Part shown: piece after piece, positions 42,737 through 50,576 of the stretch
How the letters are laid out: every line of letters starts with the position of its first letter
Position numbering within the stretch: the stretch's first letter is position 1
Assembly (NCBI RefSeq): GCF_042678305.1
Contig: NZ_JBHUDT010000004.1
Origin: Gelatiniphilus marinus
GTDB lineage: Bacteria; Bacteroidota; Bacteroidia; Flavobacteriales; Flavobacteriaceae
Strand: one strand, 5' to 3'
DNA: 64,000 nt
Notes under the pieces: generated by a model
What the model was told of the DNA's origin: nothing
Database searches by the model: none
The model's input: the letters and a program-made list of their open reading frames with translations, nothing else
Translations under genes and position numbers: made by a program

Positions 42737-43519
42737 ATGAACAAATGGACTAAATTAAGTATAGATTATGCAAATCAAAGGTCATACTTAGATGACTTAT
42801 TTCAAGTTTACCCCACAATTCCTGAAGGAATTAGAGATATTAATGAAGATGTTTGGGCTGAAGTTGAAAAATCTTTCAAAAAGAAAGATAATGACTTATT
42901 AATAAGGCAATTATTAAAGTTTGATTTGTTTCCAATTAAGGATAGTTACATAGCATATTTGAAAAGAGATGGTTCTGCAATAGACAGAAACCCAAGAACA
43001 ATAAACAGAGTTTGCGGTCGTCTTTATGAAATGGGACTTGAAAAAATATTTGAAAGATGTAGCGAACCAAAAGAAACTAACAGACAGATAGGTCCAATGT
43101 TTCGTGATTGGTTAAAAAGAAAATCGCTTGGCGTTGAACCTGTTTCTTTAGATGTTTTTTTAAGAAATGACAAAGATGCTATTCTGGATGCAAGCGACAA
43201 TGCAATGATGAATTTTGCTAAAGAAAATTTAGGATATAACCATAATAAAGGTTTAGATTTTGTTGGTCGTTTCAACAAGCAATATGTAATTGGAGAAGCT
43301 AAATTTTTAACCGATTTTGGTGGACATCAAAACGCACAATTCAATGATGCTATTAGTACAGTTGAAGCCAAGGGCGTTAAAGCTGTTAAGATCGCAATAT
43401 TAGATGGAGTTTTATTTATAGAAGGACGAAACAAAATGCATAAATCAATAACAGAAACTTACAAAGATTACAATATTATGAGTGCTCTTGTTTTAAGAGA
43501 ATTTCTTTATCAACTATAA
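42737..43519 (+). CDS. Type II restriction endonuclease
   Basis: The 260-residue protein contains a PD-(D/E)xK-type site: Asp174 (GLDFVG) and Glu187-x-Lys189 (IGEAKF), 12 residues apart. The sequence KETNRQIGPMFRDWLKR and EAKFLTDFGGHQNAQFNDAISTV resemble Tsp45I-type enzymes, but I cannot confirm the recognition site without a search. It lies 5 nt upstream of the methyltransferase, so endonuclease and methylase form a standard R-M unit. Its codon use is A/T-rich compared with housekeeping neighbours, consistent with horizontal gain. Confidence 0.78.
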   Translation: MNKWTKLSIDYANQRSYLDDLFQVYPTIPEGIRDINEDVWAEVEKSFKKKDNDLLIRQLLKFDLFPIKDSYIAYLKRDGSAIDRNPRTINRVCGRLYEMGLEKIFERCSEPKETNRQIGPMFRDWLKRKSLGVEPVSLDVFLRNDKDAILDASDNAMMNFAKENLGYNHNKGLDFVGRFNKQYVIGEAKFLTDFGGHQNAQFNDAISTVEAKGVKAVKIAILDGVLFIEGRNKMHKSITETYKDYNIMSALVLREFLYQL

Positions 43520-43524
43520 ACACT

Positions 43525-44592
43525 ATGAACAATTTACTTTTAAAATCAGATAATATTATAGGACTTAATTACCTTCTTAACGAAAAAGATTTAAAAGGTA
43601 AAATTGATTTAGTTTACATAGACCCACCATTTGCAACAGGTGGTAATTTTACAATTACAGATGGTCGTGCTTCGACAATTAGTAACTCAAGAAATGGAGA
43701 TATTGCTTACTCGGATAAATTACTTGGTAATGATTTCTTAAACTTCATAAAACAAAGATTGATTTTACTGAAAGAATTAATGTCTGAAGAAGGCTCAATA
43801 TATCTTCATATTGACTATAAAATCGGGCATTATGTAAAAGTTCTAATGGATGAAGTTTTTGGTTTTGAAAATTTTAGAAACGATATAACTAGAGTAAAAT
43901 GCAATCCTAAAAATTTTAATAGGCTAGGTTATGGCAACGTAAAAGATTTAATTCTATTTTACACTAAAACAAACAATCCTATTTGGAACGAACCAAGAGA
44001 AAAGTACACAGAAAAAGACCTTGAAAAATTGTTTTCAAAAAAAGACAAGCAAGGAAGAAGATATACAACTGTTCCAATTCACGCACCAGGCGAAACAGAA
44101 AATGGGAAATCGAACCAACCATTTAAAGGAATTTCACCACCAAAAGGTAGGCATTGGAGAACTAATGTAGAAACTTTGGAACAATGGGATAAAGATGGAT
44201 TGATAGAATGGTCTTCAAATGGTAACCCAAGAAAAATAATTTTTGCAGACGAAAGAGAAGGTAAAAGAGTGCAAGACATTTGGGAATACAAAGACCCACA
44301 ATATCCAACTTATCCAACAGAAAAAAACCCTAACATTTTAGACTTAATAATTCGTACTTCTTCAAATAAAAACAGTATTGTTTTAGATTGTTTCTGTGGT
44401 TCAGGAACAACATTAAAGTCAGCCCATTATAATAGTAGAAAATGGATAGGGATTGACCAATCAGATCACGCAATTAAAGCGACTAAAGAAAAACTTGAAA
44501 AAATTGAAGGAGACCTTTTTATTGAAAAACCTGCATACGATTTTAAAGAGCTTAAAGAAAATACAGTTGCAAACAAAGAAGTTTATAGCTAA
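43525..44592 (+). CDS. DNA methyltransferase (N6-adenine/N4-cytosine, beta order)
   Basis: The 355-residue methylase carries motif IV (DPPF, residues 33-36) before motif I (FCGSGT, about 289-294), the order of the beta class. The central region (about 110-250) is the target recognition domain, with KGRHWRTNVETLEQWDKDGLIEWSSNGNPRKI. It protects the host DNA at the site cut by the preceding enzyme. DPPF suggests adenine methylation, but this is not proven. Confidence 0.85.
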   Translation: MNNLLLKSDNIIGLNYLLNEKDLKGKIDLVYIDPPFATGGNFTITDGRASTISNSRNGDIAYSDKLLGNDFLNFIKQRLILLKELMSEEGSIYLHIDYKIGHYVKVLMDEVFGFENFRNDITRVKCNPKNFNRLGYGNVKDLILFYTKTNNPIWNEPREKYTEKDLEKLFSKKDKQGRRYTTVPIHAPGETENGKSNQPFKGISPPKGRHWRTNVETLEQWDKDGLIEWSSNGNPRKIIFADEREGKRVQDIWEYKDPQYPTYPTEKNPNILDLIIRTSSNKNSIVLDCFCGSGTTLKSAHYNSRKWIGIDQSDHAIKATKEKLEKIEGDLFIEKPAYDFKELKENTVANKEVYS

Positions 44593-44704
44593 TGGTTATT
44601 TTGTGCTGAAATTCAAGATTTTAACACATAATAAAATAAGTGCTAAATTGAAAGTTTAGTACTTCGAAACCTCAACGAGCAATAAATAAAACTGGCAAAC
44701 AAAT
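44593..44704 (+). repeat. Putative right boundary of the R-M module
   Basis: The end of this stretch (CAACGAGC...ACTGGCAAACAAAT) resembles the right end of the left boundary (CGCGAGC...ATTGGCAACAAT). The 5' half has an interrupted inverted repeat (TTATTTTGTG / CACA..AAAATAA). The resemblance is short and could be partly chance. Confidence 0.35.
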
Positions 44705-44755
44705 CTTCAATAATTTATTCCCATTACCTTTTTCTATTTTCCGTAATTTCGCAAC

Positions 44756-46312
44756 ATGGTAAAAGAAATCCAACTTCGTATTACACTTAAAGAAGAAGCA
44801 CAACCCAATATTTTAGTTTTAAAATCTGCCCTAAAACTCGATATCGATAAAAGCGATATTACGGGTGTAAAAATTCTTAGAAAATCTATTGATGCCCGTA
44901 AACCAAAAATTGTTTTTAATTATAAAGTTGCGGTTTATATTAAAGAGCCTGTACCAAAAAACCCAGAATACATCTTTAATTATAAAGACGTATCAAAAGC
45001 GAAACCCATCCATATTATTGGGTTTGGTCCAGCGGGCATGTATGCCGCTTTGCGCTGTATAGAACTGGGTTTTAAACCCATTGTTTTAGAGCGCGGTAAA
45101 AATGTGCAAGACCGCCGCAGGGATTTAAAAGCAATAAATCAAGATCATTTTGTAAACCCAAACTCCAATTATTGCTTTGGCGAAGGTGGCGCCGGCACGT
45201 ATAGCGATGGTAAATTATACACCCGAAGCTTAAAACGTGGCGATGTGCGTCGTATTTTTGAAAACCTCGTGTTTCACGGGGCAACCAATCAGATTTTAGT
45301 CGATGCGCATCCGCATATTGGCACCAACAAATTACCCAAAGTGGTACAGAATATTCGCGAAACCATTTTAAACTATGGTGGCGAAATCCATTTTGAAACA
45401 CGCGTGGTAGATTTTACTATAATAAACAACAAAATACAAGCCATACAATTGCAAAACGGTAACGAAATGGTTGCTAACCGCGTTATTTTGGCAACCGGAC
45501 ATTCGGCTCGCGATATTTATTATTTACTTTATAAAAAGCAAATTGCCTTAAAAGCAAAATCGTTCGCTATGGGTGTTCGGGTGGAGCATCCGCAACATAT
45601 TATTGATCGTATTCAATACCATTGCTCTGGCGAACGCAACCCTTTACTTCCGGCGGCTTCTTACGCTTTGGTGCAGCAAGTAAACGCCCGTGGTGTGTAT
45701 TCGTTTTGTATGTGCCCGGGCGGATTTATAGTGCCTGCGGCCACCGCTAACGGCGAGGTTGTTGTTAATGGGATGTCGCCTTCAAGACGAAATAACCTGT
45801 ATGCCAATTCGGGTATTGTTGTTGAAATTAATGCCGAACAAGATTTACGGAAATACGAGCAATTTGGGGTTTTAAAAGGCTTGGAATATCAAAAGAATTT
45901 AGAGCGATTAGCATTTACCGCAGGCGGAAGAAGTCAGGTTGCTCCGGCGCAACGCTTAACCGATTTTGTTGAAGGTCGCTTGTCGAACACTTTGAATACC
46001 ACATCGTATCAACCTGGGCTAAACTCGGCACCTTTACATTCACTTTTACCAAAATTAATTGGGAGCAGATTGAGAAAAGGTTTTGAAGCATTCGGACAAA
46101 AAATGGATGGCTATTATACCGAAGATGCCAATGTTGTTGGTGTGGAATCTAGAACCTCATCGCCCGTTAACATCCCACGAAAAGACAATTTAGAGCACAT
46201 AGAGATTGAAGGTTTGTTTCCCTGCGGCGAAGGCGGCGGTTATGCTGGTGGCATTGTTTCGGCTGCTATGGATGGCGAACGTTGTACCGAAGCAGCAATT
46301 GTAGGATTGTAG
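44756..46312 (+). CDS. NAD(P)/FAD-dependent oxidoreductase
   Basis: The 518-residue flavoprotein has an N-terminal RNA-binding-like or ferredoxin-like segment (about 1-80) and a Rossmann FAD loop HIIGFGPAGMYAALRCIELG (about 85-104). A second glycine-rich motif VILATGHSARD and the C-terminal PCGEGGGYAGGIVSAAMDG complete the FAD site. This COG2509-like family is poorly characterised; the reaction is unknown. It is the first housekeeping gene to the right of the R-M module. A copy of R1 follows within 20 nt of its stop. Confidence 0.85.
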   Translation: MVKEIQLRITLKEEAQPNILVLKSALKLDIDKSDITGVKILRKSIDARKPKIVFNYKVAVYIKEPVPKNPEYIFNYKDVSKAKPIHIIGFGPAGMYAALRCIELGFKPIVLERGKNVQDRRRDLKAINQDHFVNPNSNYCFGEGGAGTYSDGKLYTRSLKRGDVRRIFENLVFHGATNQILVDAHPHIGTNKLPKVVQNIRETILNYGGEIHFETRVVDFTIINNKIQAIQLQNGNEMVANRVILATGHSARDIYYLLYKKQIALKAKSFAMGVRVEHPQHIIDRIQYHCSGERNPLLPAASYALVQQVNARGVYSFCMCPGGFIVPAATANGEVVVNGMSPSRRNNLYANSGIVVEINAEQDLRKYEQFGVLKGLEYQKNLERLAFTAGGRSQVAPAQRLTDFVEGRLSNTLNTTSYQPGLNSAPLHSLLPKLIGSRLRKGFEAFGQKMDGYYTEDANVVGVESRTSSPVNIPRKDNLEHIEIEGLFPCGEGGGYAGGIVSAAMDGERCTEAAIVGL

Positions 46313-46329
46313 GATTGTAACTTGGGCTC

Positions 46330-46421
46330 TGCGTTAGGGATTGAACGACATGTTTGAGCTCGCCGACGCAGGAGGAAGCGAGTAGTGAAAGCCCGACCCC
46401 TTTTCGGGGTAACGCCCAAAT
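46330..46421 (+). repeat. Dispersed element R1, copy 3 (short form)
   Basis: Contains TGCGTTAGGGAT, then a different middle (GTTTGAGCTCGCCGACGCAG...), then AAAGCCCGACCCC and GGGGTAACGCCCAAAT. ACCCC and GGGGT form a compact hairpin before the end, equivalent to ACC..GGT in copy 1. It follows the stop of the oxidoreductase gene. Confidence 0.7.
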
Positions 46422-46461
46422 AATTATTTTATCTGTTTTTCTAAAAGCAAAGTAAGCTATC

Positions 46462-46489
46462 TTGTTTAAAAGATTTATTCCTATTTTTG
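46462..46489 (+). promoter_or_regulatory. Bacteroidota-type promoter of fabD
   Basis: TTG at 46462-46464 and TATTTTTG at 46482-46489 with a 17-nt spacer are a near-perfect match to TTG / TAnnTTTG. The start point lies about 15-20 nt upstream of the fabD ATG. Confidence 0.8.
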
Positions 46490-46511
46490 CAGCATTAAAA
46501 TTTAAAACACT

Positions 46512-47405
46512 ATGAACGCATATATATTTCCAGGCCAAGGCGCGCAGTTCTCAGGAATGGGTTTAGACCTTTATGAAAGATCTGCATTGGCACAAGAATT
46601 ATTTGAACAAGCTAATGATATTTTAGGCTTTAGCATTACAGACACCATGTTTGAAGGCACTGCCGAAGCCCTTAAGGAAACCCAAGTAACCCAGCCCGCC
46701 ATATTTTTACACTCGGTAATTTTAGCCAAAACTTTGGGCGACAGTTTTAAACCCGATATGGTTGCGGGACACTCTTTGGGCGAGTTTTCTGCTTTGGTTG
46801 CCAACGGAACTTTAAATTTTGAAGATGGTTTAAAGTTGGTATCGAAGCGTGCTTTGGCGATGCAAAAAGCCTGCGAAATTAAACCCAGCACCATGGCCGC
46901 TGTATTAGGTTTAGATGATGATATAGTTGAAAAAATATGTGCTACAACCGAAGGTGTTGTAGTGGCAGCAAACTACAACTGCCCTGGGCAATTGGTTATT
47001 TCGGGCGAAATTGAAGCTATTAATAAAGCCTGCGAATCTTTAAAAGAAGAAGGGGCACGACGTGCATTGGTGCTGCCCGTTGGTGGTGCATTCCATTCGC
47101 CTTTAATGGAGCCTGCCCGCGAAGAATTGGCTGCGGCTATTGAAAACACAACATTTAGCAAACCCAACTGCCCCATTTACCAAAATGTAACGGCAAATGC
47201 GGTTATTAATGAAGCCGAAATAAAAGCAAACTTAATATCGCAATTAACAGCGCCAGTGCGCTGGACCCAATCTGTACAACAAATGATTGCCGATGGCGCT
47301 ACTTTATTTACCGAAGTTGGCCCAGGTAAAGTATTACAAGGATTGGTAAAGAAAATTAACAGAGCATCTGAAACGGCTTCTGCAACTTTTGAAAGTAATA
47401 GCTAA
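46512..47405 (+). CDS. fabD: Malonyl-CoA:acyl-carrier-protein transacylase
   Basis: This 297-residue enzyme loads malonate onto ACP for fatty-acid synthesis. The nucleophile is Ser88 in AGHSLGEFSAL; the catalytic His is in GGAFHSPLM (about residue 195-199). The start PGQGAQFSGMG and the Gln at VTQPAI complete the signature. It is followed directly by lspA, and both are envelope-biogenesis genes. Confidence 0.94.
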   Translation: MNAYIFPGQGAQFSGMGLDLYERSALAQELFEQANDILGFSITDTMFEGTAEALKETQVTQPAIFLHSVILAKTLGDSFKPDMVAGHSLGEFSALVANGTLNFEDGLKLVSKRALAMQKACEIKPSTMAAVLGLDDDIVEKICATTEGVVVAANYNCPGQLVISGEIEAINKACESLKEEGARRALVLPVGGAFHSPLMEPAREELAAAIENTTFSKPNCPIYQNVTANAVINEAEIKANLISQLTAPVRWTQSVQQMIADGATLFTEVGPGKVLQGLVKKINRASETASATFESNS

Positions 47406-47894
47406 ATGAAATTATCGAAACGCTCTATTTTTATTTTATTGGTTATTATTGTTACAATTGCAATAGATCAAATTTCAAAAATTTGGGTTAGAGCTCATGT
47501 TGTAGCAGGAAGCCAATCTGAAATTATTGGTGATTATTTTACGTTACACAATGTAGAAAACAGTGGTGCTTTTTTAGGTCTGGGCAGCGATTTAAGCGAA
47601 ACGCTTAGAATATTGCTGCTACTAATTCTACCCATTGTTGTTTTGGCCTTGGTGCTGCGTTATGTTTTTAAAGATAAAACTCTAGATAAGTGGTCTCTTT
47701 TTGCCTTTTCCAGTATTATTGGCGGCGGTATTGGCAATGTTTACGACCGTTTTGTTTATGGATCGGTTACCGATTTTTGGCATATCGATTTTGGTGGTGT
47801 GTTTAGAACCGGTATTTTTAATTTGGCTGATTTATCGGTTACTACCGGCATGATTATTTTGGTAATTTCTAGTTTTAGGAAGAAGAAAAAATAG
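47406..47894 (+). CDS. lspA: Lipoprotein signal peptidase (signal peptidase II)
   Basis: The 162-residue membrane protein has four spans and removes the signal peptide of lipoproteins after lipid addition. The catalytic aspartates are Asp123 (GSVTDFW) and Asp142 (FNLADL). The motifs NVENSGAFLG and GGGIGNVYDRF are conserved. The ATG follows the fabD stop without a gap, so the pair is an operon. Many of the lipoproteins found in this window are its likely substrates. Confidence 0.92.
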   Translation: MKLSKRSIFILLVIIVTIAIDQISKIWVRAHVVAGSQSEIIGDYFTLHNVENSGAFLGLGSDLSETLRILLLLILPIVVLALVLRYVFKDKTLDKWSLFAFSSIIGGGIGNVYDRFVYGSVTDFWHIDFGGVFRTGIFNLADLSVTTGMIILVISSFRKKKK

Positions 47895-47915
47895 CCCAAC
47901 AAATTTATTATAAAC

Positions 47916-47947
47916 AAATCGCCTAGGATATATTCACTAGGCGATTT
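47916..47947. terminator. Terminator after lspA
   Basis: AAATCGCCTAG pairs with CTAGGCGATTT around GATATATTCA. It lies between convergent genes and can serve both. Confidence 0.85.
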
Positions 47948-47969
47948 AATTTTAATGTTAGTTGTTTTT

Positions 47970-48857
47970 TTATTGCTTTGTCCAAACGCTAGTTGCGTTA
48001 ATAAAACCGCTGGAAACCTCAACACTCCAAGTACCATCATCGTTTACAGTACCCGAAAACGCAATGTTATCGCCACAGCAATCTGGAGCAGAACCGTTAA
48101 GCGTGCCACAAACATCTGTAATATTGCCAATTGAGGCATCTCCGCATATTCCAAAAGGGCCACAGAACAAACCATCGTAAGCACCTCCAGAATAATCAGA
48201 CAAAGCATAAGATCCGCCACCATTATCAGTTACCGTTACAGTATATTCATAATTTGTAATTGGTGCCACACCGCAACATCCTGTTCCTGTACTAGAAACT
48301 AAATAAGTTCCCCCAATATTCGAAGGGCAAGATACAGGATAGTTAATAACAATAGAAACCAGTTTAGAGTTGCTAAGCGTTGTTCCTGTGTTATCTGTAC
48401 CGTCATCATTCAATATGCTTAAAACCCTTCCGTCTGGCATGGTAAATCTTGTAGAAATCCTTAAGATATCACCTAATTTAATATCGTCTGCACTATTTAT
48501 TTCTGAAAAGGCAGCAATAATATCATTTGTAGTTAAAGAATAATCTATAGGCAAGCCTACATTGCTTGCTAACGTTGAAGTATAAGCAGATCCTGATAAC
48601 GTAACATACGCAGCAATAATATCTACAGATGCAGGCATTTTGCCTTGAGCTAAATCGGCATTAAAAGCTATGGTTAACACCTCACCACTGTTAAGCCTTA
48701 CAAGATCGATAATGCCATCAGACCCTGGTGCTTTTGTCATATTAGGAACTGCTCCCGCTTCTAAAACGAGTGCTGAATCCCCTCCATCTTTATTTTCACA
48801 GGAAAAACCAATGAAGGCGATTATAGTTATTAATAATACATTTTTTATAGTTCTCAT
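47970..48857 (-). CDS. Cysteine-rich lipoprotein of the SusCD locus
   Basis: The 295-residue protein has a lipobox FSC (Cys20; MRTIKNVLLITIIAFIGFSC). The N-terminal half, about 30-190, resembles an immunoglobulin-like or SusE-type surface domain (TIAFNADLAQGK..SVDIIAAYVTLSG). The C-terminal half holds eight Cys, including GTGCCG, LFCGPFGICG and APDCCG. It sits 13 nt after susD and may be a third surface component that binds the ligand or a glycan. No family name is assigned. Confidence 0.75.
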   Translation of the reverse strand: MRTIKNVLLITIIAFIGFSCENKDGGDSALVLEAGAVPNMTKAPGSDGIIDLVRLNSGEVLTIAFNADLAQGKMPASVDIIAAYVTLSGSAYTSTLASNVGLPIDYSLTTNDIIAAFSEINSADDIKLGDILRISTRFTMPDGRVLSILNDDGTDNTGTTLSNSKLVSIVINYPVSCPSNIGGTYLVSSTGTGCCGVAPITNYEYTVTVTDNGGGSYALSDYSGGAYDGLFCGPFGICGDASIGNITDVCGTLNGSAPDCCGDNIAFSGTVNDDGTWSVEVSSGFINATSVWTKQ

Positions 48858-48870
48858 TTTTTTATATTTT

Positions 48871-50565
48871 TTATTTGTCCCAAAACACTCTATAAGTCGC
48901 TATAGTTTTTTGTTCTGGAGCGTTTTGATTAAGGTTTAACTCGTTTTCTGGCCAGAAAAATGTTCTGTTAAAAGGGTTATTCAATGTGGTATCGGTATCG
49001 AGTAAAGGATATGGGTCTCCATTATCCAACTGATATTCATTTGTTCCATTAGGATTAGCCAGAACAGGGTAACCTGTTCTTCTGTAATCGTTATATTGAT
49101 CCATTTGGTCGCCATAAGTAGCCACCCATTTTTGGGTCATAATAATTTCCAATTGTTTATCTGCGCTTGCTGCTGCAAATTCTGTTTCTATATTCGCTAT
49201 AAAATCTGTTACTGCGGTTGAGCCCGACAGTACCGGCACGGTTTGGGTTGTGCCCGTTCCTGCTACAACCTGATCAACCTTAGCAAAGCTTGCCGTTATG
49301 GCTTCAGTTAATTTTGCACTAGCATCTCCAGAGATTAAGCCCACGTGCATAAGTTCGGCTTGGATATATAAAAACTCATCGTAAGTTAATATCCGTCTTG
49401 GAGCTACACCAGTACCACTTGCAACGGTTCTTGCAAAACCTTGTCCGTCATCGTATCTTCCGCCACATGGGAAAATACCCGGAAATGTAGCATCGTTGGC
49501 TACGGCACCATCTCGCCATGGGCCAACGCTACCAAAACGAATGGTAAAAAACCCTGTAGAGGAATCCCAATAATCTGCTCTAGGGTCGCCAGAAATAGGA
49601 TCTGACTGATCTCTGGGAAATTGCCCTGGTTGCAATTGATTTGCCCAATAATAGGGTATTCTAGGGTCTTGGTTTCCTGTATGGATATTAGGATTCATTC
49701 CCATTATAATCTCATAAAACCATGGGCTTACATAATGATCTACCTGAGCACCACCATAAGCGGCTTGAAATAGTTGGTTACGCTCGTCTTGTGGTGAAAC
49801 CGTGGCCGTATGCGTGAATTGAAAATCGTCTGCATTTGATGTAAAAAAGTTGTTTTCAGCCACCAATGCATCTAAAGCAGGTTGACTAAACAATGGTGAT
49901 GATGACAACCGTATTTGATTTAATAATTTTAATTTGAATGTATTGGCGAACTTAATCCATTTACTGGTAGAACCCGCATAAAATAAGTCGTCTCCCCCAG
50001 GAACCAAGCCTCCTGGATTATTCAGATTCACTTTGGCATCATCAATTAAATTAAAAATATCTTGGTATATAGTTTCTGAATCGTCAAAAACTGGACTTAC
50101 ATTTCCTTGGATTAGCAAAGTCGCTTCAGAATATGGCACATCGCCCCACAAATCGACAGCTACAGACATCATATAGGCTTTAAGCAATTGCCCAATACCT
50201 TTATATACTGTGGCGCCATCAGTATCTGCTTGAGAAATCAGTGTCTCTAAATCTGTTAGTGTTAAATACACATTGTTCCAATCGTTATTTAAAGGAATAT
50301 TATTGGCTTGGGTACCGTATTGATCTTGGCTACTTCTTGAGACCCCTTGATGGGTTTGCGTACCAAGAACCTCACCGCTAAAGTTATTCCAATCTGCAAT
50401 TAAAGCCGTGGTTATTTCTATATTTGGCAACAACTGGTTCATTGGTGCAACGGTTGGGTTATCTGTATCTGTATCTACATCCAAATACTTGTCGCATCCA
50501 AAAAAAGATATAACGACGATAAGTATTGGTAAAATATGATACCTTTTAAATTTTATGTTTTTCAT
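48871..50565 (-). CDS. SusD/RagB-like outer-membrane lipoprotein
   Basis: This 564-residue protein has the lipobox FFGC (Cys24). The N-terminal DKYLDVDTDTDNPTVAPM and the middle SPWFYEIIMGMNPNIHTGNQDPRIPYYW are typical of the SusD-like group that forms a lid on a SusC channel and binds the imported ligand. The substrate is unknown; no glycoside hydrolase is in the neighbourhood. It is 11 nt downstream of susC. Confidence 0.9.
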   Translation of the reverse strand: MKNIKFKRYHILPILIVVISFFGCDKYLDVDTDTDNPTVAPMNQLLPNIEITTALIADWNNFSGEVLGTQTHQGVSRSSQDQYGTQANNIPLNNDWNNVYLTLTDLETLISQADTDGATVYKGIGQLLKAYMMSVAVDLWGDVPYSEATLLIQGNVSPVFDDSETIYQDIFNLIDDAKVNLNNPGGLVPGGDDLFYAGSTSKWIKFANTFKLKLLNQIRLSSSPLFSQPALDALVAENNFFTSNADDFQFTHTATVSPQDERNQLFQAAYGGAQVDHYVSPWFYEIIMGMNPNIHTGNQDPRIPYYWANQLQPGQFPRDQSDPISGDPRADYWDSSTGFFTIRFGSVGPWRDGAVANDATFPGIFPCGGRYDDGQGFARTVASGTGVAPRRILTYDEFLYIQAELMHVGLISGDASAKLTEAITASFAKVDQVVAGTGTTQTVPVLSGSTAVTDFIANIETEFAAASADKQLEIIMTQKWVATYGDQMDQYNDYRRTGYPVLANPNGTNEYQLDNGDPYPLLDTDTTLNNPFNRTFFWPENELNLNQNAPEQKTIATYRVFWDK

Positions 50566-50576
50566 TGTTTTTTTAT

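Noticed and set aside
20100..44710. Insertion sequence or prophage explanation for the two accessory modules
   Set aside because: No transposase, integrase, phage structural gene or target-site duplication could be seen between or next to the boundaries.
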